A stretch of DNA of 64,000 nucleotides. Source: Streptomyces genisteinicus. GTDB lineage: Bacteria; Actinomycetota; Actinomycetes; Streptomycetales; Streptomycetaceae. Location: positions 5,998,001-6,062,000 of the forward strand of contig NZ_CP060825.1 in NCBI RefSeq assembly GCF_014489615.1, in the 5' to 3' direction. A model generated the notes under the pieces. That model was given only the letters and a program-made list of their open reading frames with translations. It had not been told where the DNA came from and did no database searches. Shown here piece by piece: positions 18,896 through 27,183 of this stretch (its first letter is position 1; every line of letters starts with the position of its first letter). A program made the position numbers and the translations under genes.

Positions 18896-18907
18896 CCCCG
18901 CACCGGG
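18896..18907 (+). repeat. 12-bp target-site duplication, right copy
   Basis: CCCCGCACCGGG, identical to 17103-17114, directly after the right inverted repeat. Confidence 0.88.
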
Positions 18908-18930
18908 AGCGCGGCCCGATCGTTCTACGC

Positions 18931-19866
18931 CTAGAAGATCACCCGGTAGGCGTTCCAGCCGCTGCTGCCGATCTTCACCCGCGGCTCGAACGGCGCGGCC
19001 GCGTTCCCGGTGCCCGAGTAGCGCCACAGGGCCCCGGCCGTGTCACGAGCGACCAGGTCGTTCACGCCGTCGAAGTCGAGATCGCCCACGCCGACGAGGG
19101 TGTTGAAGAGGTTCCAGCCCCCGCCGATCTCGGTGCGCGGCTCGAACGGGGCCTTGTAGTCGCCGGTGCCCTTGTACAGCCACAGCACACCGGAACCGTC
19201 GCGGGCGACGATGTCGTTCCTGCCGTCGCCGCTGAGGTCGCCGACGCCGGCGATCTGGCTGTAGACCTGCCAGCCGCCGCCGATCTCGGTGCGGCCGGTG
19301 AGCCTGCCGTCGCCGTAGCCGAGGTAGATCCACAGCGTGCCGCCGCTGTCCCGGGCGATGATGTCGGAGCCGGCCGCACCGCCGAGGTCGCCCGGCGAGT
19401 AGGCCTTGTCGTAGGCGTTCCAGCCGCCGCCCAGCTGGACGTACTCGCCCTCTTCGGACAGGTAGGCGAGATGCCCGTCGGTGAACCAGACGTAGAAGTC
19501 GTCGGCGACGCCGTCACGGTCGTTGTCGGCCTGGGTGGCGTTCTTGACGTCCCGCCACTGGTCGGTGACCCACCCGCGGGTGACGTAGCCGCCCCGGCCG
19601 TCGGGGATGTAGTCGTACAGCGTCGGGCCGGTGAGCCCGTGCAGGTTGCGGTATTCGCCGCGCGCCGCGCTGCGCTCGACGGCCGGAGCCGGGGCGGAGG
19701 CCGCCTGGGCCGCCCGGGCCGCCTGCGCGGCGCCGGTCGCCGTGTGCTGCGGACCGTCCGCCACCGCCACGCCCGCCCCCGTGGCGACGAGTGCCGCGGC
19801 GATCGCCGCGGCGGCGACACGGGACAGGACGCCGCCCGTGCGGTGGGAACCAGAGATCTTTGCCAT
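18931..19866 (-). CDS. Secreted FG-GAP/VCBS-repeat protein 1
   Basis: A 311-residue secreted protein of unknown function. A signal peptide (VAAAAIAAALVATGAGVAVADG) precedes an Ala-rich linker and four to five repeats of about 45 residues with the pattern GDLxGDGxxDIVARDxxGxLWLYxGTG and GGGWxxY, typical of Ca-binding FG-GAP/VCBS propeller blades. It ends with GSSGWNAYRVIF, almost the same as its paralogue at 20176-21102. ATG at 19866 has GGAG 9 nt upstream. Such proteins are common in streptomycetes and probably bind glycans or act as surface lectins, but that is inference. Its terminator is the hairpin that the IS has disrupted. Confidence 0.85.
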   Translation of the reverse strand: MAKISGSHRTGGVLSRVAAAAIAAALVATGAGVAVADGPQHTATGAAQAARAAQAASAPAPAVERSAARGEYRNLHGLTGPTLYDYIPDGRGGYVTRGWVTDQWRDVKNATQADNDRDGVADDFYVWFTDGHLAYLSEEGEYVQLGGGWNAYDKAYSPGDLGGAAGSDIIARDSGGTLWIYLGYGDGRLTGRTEIGGGWQVYSQIAGVGDLSGDGRNDIVARDGSGVLWLYKGTGDYKAPFEPRTEIGGGWNLFNTLVGVGDLDFDGVNDLVARDTAGALWRYSGTGNAAAPFEPRVKIGSSGWNAYRVIF

Positions 19867-20113
19867 TGTGTGTCACTCCGTGCGAGAGCGAACCTTCCCC
19901 CCCTGGGAAGATCACCGTACGCACAGGCTCCGTCACCACGTCCGCGCGATCAAAGCGTTCACCGGCGTGTCGCCGTGTCGCCGTGTCGCGTTCCCCGGGG
20001 CCGGCGTGCCCGGCGTGCCCGGCGTGCCCGGCGTGCCCGGCCGCCCTCCTGCCGTGCCCCGCCGCCGCGCCGCCCTCCCGCCCCGCCCTGCCCCGGCCGC
20101 GGCCCGGACACCG
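19867..20113. other. Upstream region of FG-GAP gene 1, with short tandem repeats
   Basis: It contains an 8-bp repeat (GTGTCGCC, from 19967) and four 9-bp units (CGGCGTGCC, 20002-20037). No gene is supported. The promoter of FG-GAP gene 1 should be in this region. Confidence 0.5.
20002..20037. repeat. 9-bp tandem repeat, four units
   Basis: Four perfect CGGCGTGCC units. Simple-sequence array with no apparent function. Confidence 0.85.
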
Positions 20114-20140
20114 AAAGGGCCGCGCTCCGAGGAGCGCGGC
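20107..20140 (-). terminator. Terminator of FG-GAP gene 2
   Basis: On the minus strand GGGCCGCGCTCC and GGAGCGCGGCCC form a 12-bp stem followed by TTTCGGTGTCC. The 24 bases from CGGACACCGAAAGG onward are the same as those at 17091 onward next to the IS, so the two paralogues share a terminator sequence. Confidence 0.85.
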
Positions 20141-20175
20141 CCTGTGGCGGAGACCGTCCGGGGACGGCCGCCGGA

Positions 20176-21102
20176 TCAGTACATCAGGCGGTAGCTGTTC
20201 CAGCCGCTGCTGCCGATGAGGGTCTTCGCCTTGAACGGCGCGGCCGCGTTGCCGGTGCCCTTGTACAGGTACAGGGCGCCACCCGTGGAACGGGCGATCA
20301 GGTCCGTGGTGCCGTCGAGGTCGATGTCGCCCACCTGGACCAGGTAGTTGAAGGCGTTCCAGCCGCCACCGATCTTCGTGCGGGCGGTGAAGGGCTTGGC
20401 GCGGTCGCCGGTGCCCTTGTACAGCCACAGCACACCGGAGCCGTCGCGGGCCACGATGTCGTTCTTGCCGTCACCGGTGAGGTCGCCCTTGCCGGTGATC
20501 TGGTTGTACGCCTGCCAGCCGCCGCCGACCAGGGTGCGGCCGGTCAGCTTGCCGTTGCCGTACCCCAGGTACAGGTACAGGTTGCCCTTGGTGTCGCGGG
20601 CCAGCAGGTCGTCCGCGCCGGCTCCGGCCAGGTCGGAGGCGGAGAAGACCTTGTTGTAGATGCCCCAGCCGCCGCCGACGGTGGTGGCGGGCTGGTCCCA
20701 GAAGAGGCTCAGCAGGTAGCCGCCCTCCACCGCCCAGATGCCGTCGGACATGCCGTCGGCGTCGTGGTCGACCTGGGTCATGTGCGTGGTGCCGGCCCAG
20801 CCGCTGCCGGACTCGTCGCGGGAGTTGAGGCCGCCCTCGAGGTTCTGGGTGTAGCCCCAGATCACGCCCTTGCTGTCCACGCCGTACAGCGCGTTGTCCG
20901 GGGTCACCCCGGAGGTGCCCTGGATGCCGAAGGCGCCTGCGCCCTTGGCGGGCGCCTTGGCGGCGGACGTCGCGGACGGCGAGGCGTCGTCGGCGGACGC
21001 CGAACCGGCGGCGGCGCCGGTGATGAGCAGAGCCGCAGCGGTCGCAGCGGCGACGAGGCGGGCACGTGTCCGGCCGCGCTTGAGGCCAGAGAGTTCGGCC
21101 AC
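20176..21102 (-). CDS. Secreted FG-GAP/VCBS-repeat protein 2 (paralogue)
   Basis: A 308-residue paralogue of the protein at 18931-19866, in tandem and on the same strand. GTG at 21102 is preferred: GGAGA lies 7 nt upstream and the N terminus (AELSGLKRGRTRARL) then parallels the AKISGSHRTGG start of the paralogue. The in-frame ATG at 21114 would place the ribosome site inside the gene. Signal peptide to about residue 37 (GSASADD), then repeats GDLTGDGKNDIVARDGSGVLWLYKGTG and GGGWxAYNQI, ending GSSGWNSYRLMY. Function unknown; probably an extracellular Ca-stabilised propeller. The gene, its terminator and its neighbour look like products of one tandem duplication. Confidence 0.85.
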   Translation of the reverse strand: MAELSGLKRGRTRARLVAAATAAALLITGAAAGSASADDASPSATSAAKAPAKGAGAFGIQGTSGVTPDNALYGVDSKGVIWGYTQNLEGGLNSRDESGSGWAGTTHMTQVDHDADGMSDGIWAVEGGYLLSLFWDQPATTVGGGWGIYNKVFSASDLAGAGADDLLARDTKGNLYLYLGYGNGKLTGRTLVGGGWQAYNQITGKGDLTGDGKNDIVARDGSGVLWLYKGTGDRAKPFTARTKIGGGWNAFNYLVQVGDIDLDGTTDLIARSTGGALYLYKGTGNAAAPFKAKTLIGSSGWNSYRLMY

Positions 21103-21134
21103 GTAGGTCTCCATGAAGGTGTCTCGATGAGAGC

Positions 21135-21168
21135 GGTCCGCCCCGCTCCGCGCGGAGCGGGGCGGACC
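21135..21168 (-). terminator. Strong GC hairpin directly upstream of FG-GAP gene 2
   Basis: Sixteen-base arms starting GGTCCGCCCCGCTCCG pair perfectly around a CG centre. On the minus strand it ends 32 nt before the GTG start, so it would lie in the leader of FG-GAP gene 2 and could act as an attenuator or protect the mRNA 5' end. Confidence 0.5.
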
Positions 21169-21326
21169 ATCGTTTCCTCAGGATCTTTTCATATGACCTT
21201 CACACTTCGACGCCATTTTTATGTCCCGGAATCGCTACAACCGCCGCCCGCGGATGAGGCTTTGGAGAAGAATCAAAGCTTTGGGCGGTAAGCGGCATTT
21301 GCATGCCTTCGCCGCTCCGGACGCCA

Positions 21327-21356
21327 ACGGGTCGCGCCCCGGGGAGCGCGACCCGT
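21327..21356 (-). terminator. GH92 terminator
   Basis: ACGGGTCGCGC and GCGCGACCCGT form an 11-bp stem about 23 bp past the GH92 stop codon. Confidence 0.7.
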
Positions 21357-21378
21357 CCGTCCGGCGTGGTGCGCGCCG

Positions 21379-24300
21379 CTATCCGAGCAGTTCCACCTCC
21401 GCGAGCGTGCCGCCGCCGTCCGGGACGAGGCGGTAGTGGGCGTACGCCGCCGGCCGGGCCACCGAGAACACCCGGGTCTGCCTGTCCCAGGCGAAGGACT
21501 CGCCCGAGCGCCGGTCGAGTTCCTTCCACGTCCGCCCGTCGGCCGAGCCCTGGAGCACCCATCCCCGCGGTGCCCGGTCCTTCGCCGCCGAGGTCAGGGT
21601 GTACTGGACCGCCGTCCCGGCCTTCGCCACCGGCAGGTCGAGGGAGGTGAACTCCGCCGAGGTCGCCGAGGTGTCGTCGGCCAGCGGCCCGCCGCCGGTG
21701 GTGAGGTCGCGGCGCGGCGCGGGCACCGCGTCGTCGCGGGTGAGGGAGACGGGCGCGGCGTTCTCGCCGGTGCCCCACGCGGAGGGCTTCGGGCCCATCG
21801 CGAACTCCAGCGTGCCGCCCTTCGCGACCACCGAGTGCGGCAGCGCGGTGGACGTCCACGTCCGTCCGTTGACCTTCAGGCCCTGGACGTAGACGTTCTT
21901 GGCGCTGTTCCGGGGGGCCTTCACGACCAGCTTGCGGCCGCCCTCCAGATGGACCGTGGCCTTGGTGAACAGGGGGGAGCCGATGGCGTACTCGCCGCTG
22001 CCCATCACGAGCGGGTAGAAGCCGAGGGCGGAGAAGAGGTACCAGGCCGACTGCTCGCCGTTGTCCTCGTCGCCGTGGTAGCCCTGCCCGATCTCACTGC
22101 CGGTGTAGAGGCGGGAGAGGACCTCGCGGACCTTCTCCTGCGTCTTCCAGGGCTGCGAGGCCGCGTTGTACATGTACGTGGCGTGGTGGGCGACCTGGTT
22201 GGAGTGCCCGTACATGCCCATCCGGACGTCGCGCGCCTCCGTCATCTCGTGGATGACCGACCCGTAGGAGCCGGTGAACTCGGGTGAGGCCGTCTCGGGC
22301 GTGGCGAAGTAGGTGTCGAGCTTCTTGCCGAGCCCGGCCCGCCCGCCGTAGAGGTTGGCCAGGCCCCGACTGTCCTGCGGGGCGGTGAAGGCGTAGCCCC
22401 ATCCGTTGGTCTCGGTGTAGTCGTGGCCCCAGACCCGCGGGTCGTACTCGGCGGACGGCACCCGCCAGTCGCCCTTCAGGTCGCGGCCCTGGAAGAACCC
22501 GGCCTGCTTGTCGAAGAGGGTGACGTAGTTCTGCGCGCGGCCCAGGAAGTACGCGGCCTCCTCCCGGTAGCGGTCCTTGCCGGTCTTCTTGTGGAGCGCC
22601 TCGGCCATCCTGGCGATGCCGTAGTCGTTGATATAGCCCTCCAGGGACCAGGACAGGCCCTCGTGGGTCGCGGTGGAGGCGTAGCCGAGGAACGGCGAGG
22701 TCTCCATGCCCTTGCGGCCGGTGCCGGAGGACGGCGGGACGACGGTGGCGTTCTTCAGCGCCGCCTCGTACGCGGCCTCGGCGTCGAAGTCGACCCCCTT
22801 GACGAAGGCGTCCGCGAAGGCGACGTCCGAGCTGGTGCCCGTCATCAGGTCCGCGTAGCCGGGGGAGGACCAGCGGGAGATCCAGCCGCCGTCCTTGTAC
22901 TGCTGGACGAATCCGTCGACCAGCTCGCCGGCCTTCGCCGGCGTGAGGAAGGAGTACGCGGGCCACGTCGTCCGGTAGGTGTCCCAGAAGCCGTTGTTGA
23001 CGTACACCTTGCCGTCGACGATTTTCGCGCCGGTCCTCGTCGGGGTGTCGGGGCCCGGCATGGGGGAGAAGGGGCTCGCGTACTGGTACTTCGGGTGCGC
23101 GCGCGTGCCGGTGTTCTCGTGACCCGCGTTCGGGTACAGGTAGAGCCGGTAGAGGCTGGAGTAGAGGGTGGTGAGCTGGTCGCGGGTGGCTCCCTCGACC
23201 TCGACCTTGCCCAGCAGCCCGTCCCAGGCCCCGCGGGCGGTGTCGCGCACCTTCTCGAAGCGGGTGCCGGACGGGATCTCGTCGGCCAGGTTCTTCTTCG
23301 CCTGGTCGGTGCCGATGAGCGAGGTCGCCATCCGCAGGGTCACGGTGCGGTCCTCGCCCGCGTCGAAGCGGAGCCTGCCGCGCACGCCCTCGGCGCCGGA
23401 GTCGGTGACCGGCCGGTCGAAGACGCCGTACACGAACAGACGGGTGGCGCCGGTGGACAGGCCGCTCTTGACGTCGGACCAGCCGGTGAAGGAGCGCGTC
23501 GCGGGGTCGAGGGTGAGGCCCGCCTCGTCGGTGACGTTGTCGAAGAGCACGCTCGCGTCGTCGCCGGGGAAGGTGAACCGCATCATCGCCGCGTGGTCGG
23601 TCGGCGTCATCTCGGCCTTGAGGCCGTTCTCGAAGGTCACCCCGTAGTAGTGCGGGCGCGCCGTCTCGTTGTCGTGGCGGAAGGGCAGCGCGCGGGCGGT
23701 CCGCGCGATGTCCGGGGTGCCGGACGCGGCCGACGGCATCACCTGGAAGGTCTGCCGGTCGCCCATCCAGGGGCTCGGCTCGTGGCTGGTGCTGAACGCC
23801 TGGATCGTGGGCAGGTTGTCCGCGTTGTTCCCGCGGGCGTACTCGTACAGCCAGCTCTTGGAACCGGCGTTGGTCACCGGCGTCCAGAAGTTGAAGCCGT
23901 GCGGGACGGCCGTCGCGGGGAAGGTGTTGCCGCGCGAGAAGGAGCCGCTGGAGTTGGTGCCGCGGGTGGTCACCGCGTAGTCCGACAGGTGGGCGGCGGG
24001 CTTCTCGGGAGCCCTGGGCCCGATGACGATGTCGTCGATCCAGCCCTGGAAGGCGGCCGGCCCCTTCGGGGAGTCGTAGGCCACCAGGACGCGGTCCACC
24101 GTCCTGCCCGCGGCGACGGCGCCGATGCCGGAGGCGACCGCGTTCCACTGGTTGACGTAGAGCCGCTTGGCGGCGCCCTGGCCCTGCGGGGTCATCGCCC
24201 CGCCGTGCGAGTCGACGGCGCCGAGCTCGCTGAGGTAGGTGCCGTCGGTGAAGGCGAGGTCGACCGCGACGTTGGTGGCGGGGTAGTTCAGGTCCGTCTC

Positions 24301-25215
24301 CGCCATCGCGGGGAAGACCTTGTAGGACAGCTCGGTGTCGCGGCGCACGGCCACGTCGACGTCGAAGACCTTGTTGTACGAGTAGGCCCGGCCGTCCGGC
24401 TTGTGGGTGCCGGCGTACTTCAGCGCGTGCTTGCCCGTGAAGCCCGCGCCCGCCTTGGCGGTGGGGGAGCCGCTGGGGCCCCGGTCGGCCTGGGTGCGCA
24501 TGTCGTCGGGGACCGGCGTCGAGGTGTCGCCGTTCGAGAACTGGACGTCGGCCAGCTGCGTGGCGTCCGCGCCGTTGTTCGCGGTGATCTCCAGCCGGTA
24601 GTGCGCGTAGGCGGTGACCTCGCCGGGGGCGCCTATCTCATAGGTCTTCGTCTCGAACCGCTTGGCGAAGGTCTCGCCGGAACGGGTGTCGAGGACCGTC
24701 CAGTCGGTGCCGTTCGCCGAGCCCTTGAGGGTCCAGTCGCGGGGGTCGCGCTCGGCGTGGTCGTTGGCGGAGGTCAGCGCGTAGGCGGCCACCTTGACGG
24801 GCGCCGCCGTGTCGAACTCCACCCAGGCCGTCGGCTCGAACGCCAGCCACTTGCTGCCGGGCGAGACGTCGACGAGGTTCTCCTTGGTCTCGCCCCCGCC
24901 CGCGTTCTCGTCGCTGGCCCGCAGCCCGGTGACCTGATCGGTGACATTGCCCGGAATTCCGCTGGAGAATCCGCCGTCGACGCCGGATGACCGCTTCTCT
25001 CCGTCCTTGCCGAGTTCTACGGTGTTACGCCAGTCCGGTTGTGCTTCGTCCGTTTCGAAGGATGAGCTGAAATTCCGGTCCGCCGAGGGCGATTGCCCCG
25101 GTGTTCCGGGCAGGGCGACGGCCGCGGAAGGGGCCGTCAACACGAGGAGTGAGGCGCTCACCGCCAGGGTGAGGGCGCGGACGTGTCGGTTCCGGGGTCG
25201 GGGTCTGGGCTGCAT
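21379..25215 (-). CDS. Secreted GH92 exo-alpha-mannosidase with F5/8-type modules
   Basis: A 1278-residue secreted calcium-dependent glycosidase. ATG at 25215 follows AGGAGG by 11 nt and starts a signal peptide (RALTLAVSASLLVLTAPSAAVA). An F5/8 type C (discoidin) module lies at about 70-235 (WVEFDTAAPVKVAAYALTSAND), a jelly-roll segment at about 240-400, the GH92 N-terminal and (alpha/alpha)6 domains at about 410-1100, and a second F5/8 module at the C terminus (about 1150-1278). The hallmark GYHGDEDNGEQSAWYLFSALGFYP, with catalytic acidic residues, is present (NED reads DED here). GH92 enzymes remove alpha-mannose from N-glycans, mannans or O-mannosyl proteins by inversion. It is divergent from the ngcEFG transporter and has its own palindromic operator, so the two need not share substrates. 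Confidence 0.93.
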   Translation of the reverse strand: MQPRPRPRNRHVRALTLAVSASLLVLTAPSAAVALPGTPGQSPSADRNFSSSFETDEAQPDWRNTVELGKDGEKRSSGVDGGFSSGIPGNVTDQVTGLRASDENAGGGETKENLVDVSPGSKWLAFEPTAWVEFDTAAPVKVAAYALTSANDHAERDPRDWTLKGSANGTDWTVLDTRSGETFAKRFETKTYEIGAPGEVTAYAHYRLEITANNGADATQLADVQFSNGDTSTPVPDDMRTQADRGPSGSPTAKAGAGFTGKHALKYAGTHKPDGRAYSYNKVFDVDVAVRRDTELSYKVFPAMAETDLNYPATNVAVDLAFTDGTYLSELGAVDSHGGAMTPQGQGAAKRLYVNQWNAVASGIGAVAAGRTVDRVLVAYDSPKGPAAFQGWIDDIVIGPRAPEKPAAHLSDYAVTTRGTNSSGSFSRGNTFPATAVPHGFNFWTPVTNAGSKSWLYEYARGNNADNLPTIQAFSTSHEPSPWMGDRQTFQVMPSAASGTPDIARTARALPFRHDNETARPHYYGVTFENGLKAEMTPTDHAAMMRFTFPGDDASVLFDNVTDEAGLTLDPATRSFTGWSDVKSGLSTGATRLFVYGVFDRPVTDSGAEGVRGRLRFDAGEDRTVTLRMATSLIGTDQAKKNLADEIPSGTRFEKVRDTARGAWDGLLGKVEVEGATRDQLTTLYSSLYRLYLYPNAGHENTGTRAHPKYQYASPFSPMPGPDTPTRTGAKIVDGKVYVNNGFWDTYRTTWPAYSFLTPAKAGELVDGFVQQYKDGGWISRWSSPGYADLMTGTSSDVAFADAFVKGVDFDAEAAYEAALKNATVVPPSSGTGRKGMETSPFLGYASTATHEGLSWSLEGYINDYGIARMAEALHKKTGKDRYREEAAYFLGRAQNYVTLFDKQAGFFQGRDLKGDWRVPSAEYDPRVWGHDYTETNGWGYAFTAPQDSRGLANLYGGRAGLGKKLDTYFATPETASPEFTGSYGSVIHEMTEARDVRMGMYGHSNQVAHHATYMYNAASQPWKTQEKVREVLSRLYTGSEIGQGYHGDEDNGEQSAWYLFSALGFYPLVMGSGEYAIGSPLFTKATVHLEGGRKLVVKAPRNSAKNVYVQGLKVNGRTWTSTALPHSVVAKGGTLEFAMGPKPSAWGTGENAAPVSLTRDDAVPAPRRDLTTGGGPLADDTSATSAEFTSLDLPVAKAGTAVQYTLTSAAKDRAPRGWVLQGSADGRTWKELDRRSGESFAWDRQTRVFSVARPAAYAHYRLVPDGGGTLAEVELLG

Positions 25216-25245
25216 CCCGGGTCTATCCTCCTGGGAGACGCGTTG

Positions 25246-25257
25246 GACAACGTTGTC
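25246..25257. promoter_or_regulatory. Palindromic operator upstream of GH92
   Basis: GACAACGTTGTC is a perfect 12-bp palindrome with a central CG, as in LacI-family operators, 31 bp upstream of the GH92 start. No LacI gene lies next to it. Confidence 0.55.
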
Positions 25258-25329
25258 ATTCGCGAGGTGCAGGGTCCAGTAGGGAGGCAAGTGGCAGACG
25301 GTGTCAAGGGTGTTGGGGGTGTCGCCGGG

Positions 25330-25348
25330 ACGGAATGCGCCATTCCGT
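25330..25348. promoter_or_regulatory. Inverted repeat ACGGAAT-N5-ATTCCGT
   Basis: Seven-base perfect arms around GCGCC, in the middle of the divergent region. Candidate binding site for an unknown regulator. Confidence 0.35.
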
Positions 25349-25458
25349 GAAGAATGCAGTGCTCGTAAGGGTGCAGACGGGGTTCATGTGTCCGCGAGGT
25401 CTCAACTCGGGAAAGACTGCCGTGCAACCTTGCATTCGATCTTGCTCAGTTGGCGGGA

Positions 25459-25474
25459 AGTGGACTATACCTGT
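25459..25474. promoter_or_regulatory. dre-like DasR box upstream of ngcE
   Basis: AGTGGACTATACCTGT matches the DasR consensus AGTGGTCTAGACCACT (recalled) at 12 of 16 positions. DasR is the GlcNAc-6-phosphate-responsive repressor of chitin and GlcNAc uptake genes, consistent with ngcEFG downstream. Confidence 0.6.
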
Positions 25475-25707
25475 CGGCGTCCGCAGAGATGTTTTCGCGG
25501 GCAGGGGGGACGGTGGGGGTCACGGTCACGCGGACGACGGCCGTGAATTCCGCCCGCCCTCCTGCCGGCCGTGCACGACCCGAGCTTCACTGTGCTTCCC
25601 TACGGAAAAGCGCAGCAACTGACCGCGGTAACGGGGCCCTTCGCCTGAGGCGAGCCTACGGGCGACCGGTACACCGCCTGAGTCCTGGAGAAGGCGAGGA
25701 CTTGAGC

Positions 25708-27153
25708 ATGGGATCCACCTCCACCTCGAATACGCACGGTGAGGGCCTCAGCCGTCGGAATCTGATCAAGCGGTCCGCCGCACTCGGTCTGATTGCCGTA
25801 CCCACGATGAGCTTCCTGTCCGCCTGCGCCAGCAGCGGCGGCGGCAACGACCAGGAGAAGCAGAAGGGCGAGGTGACGAAGGACAACCCGTTCGGCGTCA
25901 CCAAGGGCGGCACGCTCGACGTCGTCATCTTCAAGGGCGGCTTCGGCGACCAGTACGCCATCGAGTGGGAGAAGCTCTACAAGGCCAAGTACGGCCCCGA
26001 GATCAGCCACCTCGGCACCCAGGAGATCACGGGCAAGCTCCAGCCCCGGTTCAACGCGGGCAACCCGCCGGACGTCGTCGACAACTCCGGCGCCCAGCAG
26101 ATCAAGCTCGACGTGCTGCACAAGAACGGCCAGCTCGCCGACCTCACCGAGCTGCTCGAGGCCCCCGCGCCGGACGACCCGAGCAAGAAGGTCAAGGACA
26201 TCCTCGTCCCGGGCACCGCCGACAAGGGCTTCATCGGCGGCAAGATGCACTCCCTGAACTACGTCTACACGGTCTGGGGCGTCTGGTACTCGGGCAAGAT
26301 GTTCAAGGACAACGGGTGGGAGGTGCCGAAGACCTGGGACGCCTTCCTGCAGATCATGCAGGACGCCAAGAAGAAGGGCATCGGCGGTCTCGCCCACCAG
26401 GGCAAGCACCCGTACTACATCAACGTCATGATCATGGACCTGATCGCCAAGACCGGCGGTCTGGAGGCCATGAAGGCGATCGACAACCTCGAGAAGAACG
26501 CGTTCGTCGGCAGCGAGGCCGCCAAGCAGTCGATCGAGGCCATCTACGAGATCGTGGACAAGGGCCTGCTCATGCCGGGCACCAACTCCCTCGACCACAT
26601 CGAGTCGCAGACCGCCTGGAACGAGGGCAAGGCCGTCTTCATCCCCTCCGGCTCCTGGCTGGAGAACGAGCAGCTGAAGCAGACCCCGGAGGACTTCGAC
26701 ATGAAGTTCCTGCCGATGCCGCTGCTGCCCGGCAGCAAGCTGCCGTTCGAGGCGATCCGGGCCGGCGCGGGCGAGCCGTTCATCGTCCCGGAGAAGGCCA
26801 AGAACAAGGCCGGCGGCCTGGAGTTCCTGCGCCTGATGTGTTCGAAGGAGTGGTCGACCAGCTTCGCGCAGCAGGCCAACTCCCTGACCATCGTGCAGGA
26901 CGGCGTCGACAAGAGCGTCCAGCTCCGCTCCGGCACCAAGTCCGCGGTCGAGGCCGTCGACGCGTGCCCGGTCGACCAGCGCTTCGACTACTTCTACATC
27001 AACTGGTACAGCGAGATGGACGAGTCCATCCGTACCGCGTCCGCCGAGCTGATGGCCAAGCGCATCACGCCGGCCGAATGGCTCAAGCGGGCGCAGGCCG
27101 CGGTCGACAAGGCGGCCAAGGATCCGGCGAGCGCGAACAACAAGCGTCAGTAG
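25708..27153 (+). CDS. ngcE: NgcE: chito-oligosaccharide/GlcNAc ABC transporter binding lipoprotein
   Basis: A 481-residue extracellular solute-binding lipoprotein. ATG at 25708 follows GAGG by 10 nt. The N terminus combines a twin-arginine motif (SRRNLIKRSAALG) with a lipobox (LSAC), suggesting Tat export and lipid anchoring. The rest is a family 1 sugar-binding fold. It heads an operon with two permeases and, from memory, corresponds to SCO6005 of S. coelicolor, whose homologue NgcE of S. olivaceoviridis binds GlcNAc and chitobiose, while the S. coelicolor protein has been linked to longer chito-oligosaccharides. No ATPase gene follows, so the shared MsiK-type ATPase is probably used. The DasR-like box upstream fits chitin-linked control. 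Confidence 0.88.
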   Translation: MGSTSTSNTHGEGLSRRNLIKRSAALGLIAVPTMSFLSACASSGGGNDQEKQKGEVTKDNPFGVTKGGTLDVVIFKGGFGDQYAIEWEKLYKAKYGPEISHLGTQEITGKLQPRFNAGNPPDVVDNSGAQQIKLDVLHKNGQLADLTELLEAPAPDDPSKKVKDILVPGTADKGFIGGKMHSLNYVYTVWGVWYSGKMFKDNGWEVPKTWDAFLQIMQDAKKKGIGGLAHQGKHPYYINVMIMDLIAKTGGLEAMKAIDNLEKNAFVGSEAAKQSIEAIYEIVDKGLLMPGTNSLDHIESQTAWNEGKAVFIPSGSWLENEQLKQTPEDFDMKFLPMPLLPGSKLPFEAIRAGAGEPFIVPEKAKNKAGGLEFLRLMCSKEWSTSFAQQANSLTIVQDGVDKSVQLRSGTKSAVEAVDACPVDQRFDYFYINWYSEMDESIRTASAELMAKRITPAEWLKRAQAAVDKAAKDPASANNKRQ

Positions 27154-27183
27154 CCGAGGCCGGAAATCCAGGGGCAGGGTGCC

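Larger units (their letters stand above)
25216..25707. other. Divergent regulatory region between GH92 and ngcE
   Basis: This stretch of about 490 bp has no convincing gene. It holds a GACAACGTTGTC palindrome near GH92, an ACGGAAT-ATTCCGT inverted repeat in the middle and a DasR-like box on the ngcE side. Confidence 0.65.

Noticed and set aside
18797..19027. N-terminal extension of the transposase
   Set aside because: It crosses the IS right end and the target duplication into host DNA.
22423..24990. 855-codon plus-strand frame opposite GH92
   Set aside because: Shadow frame; GH92 hallmark motifs are intact on the minus strand.
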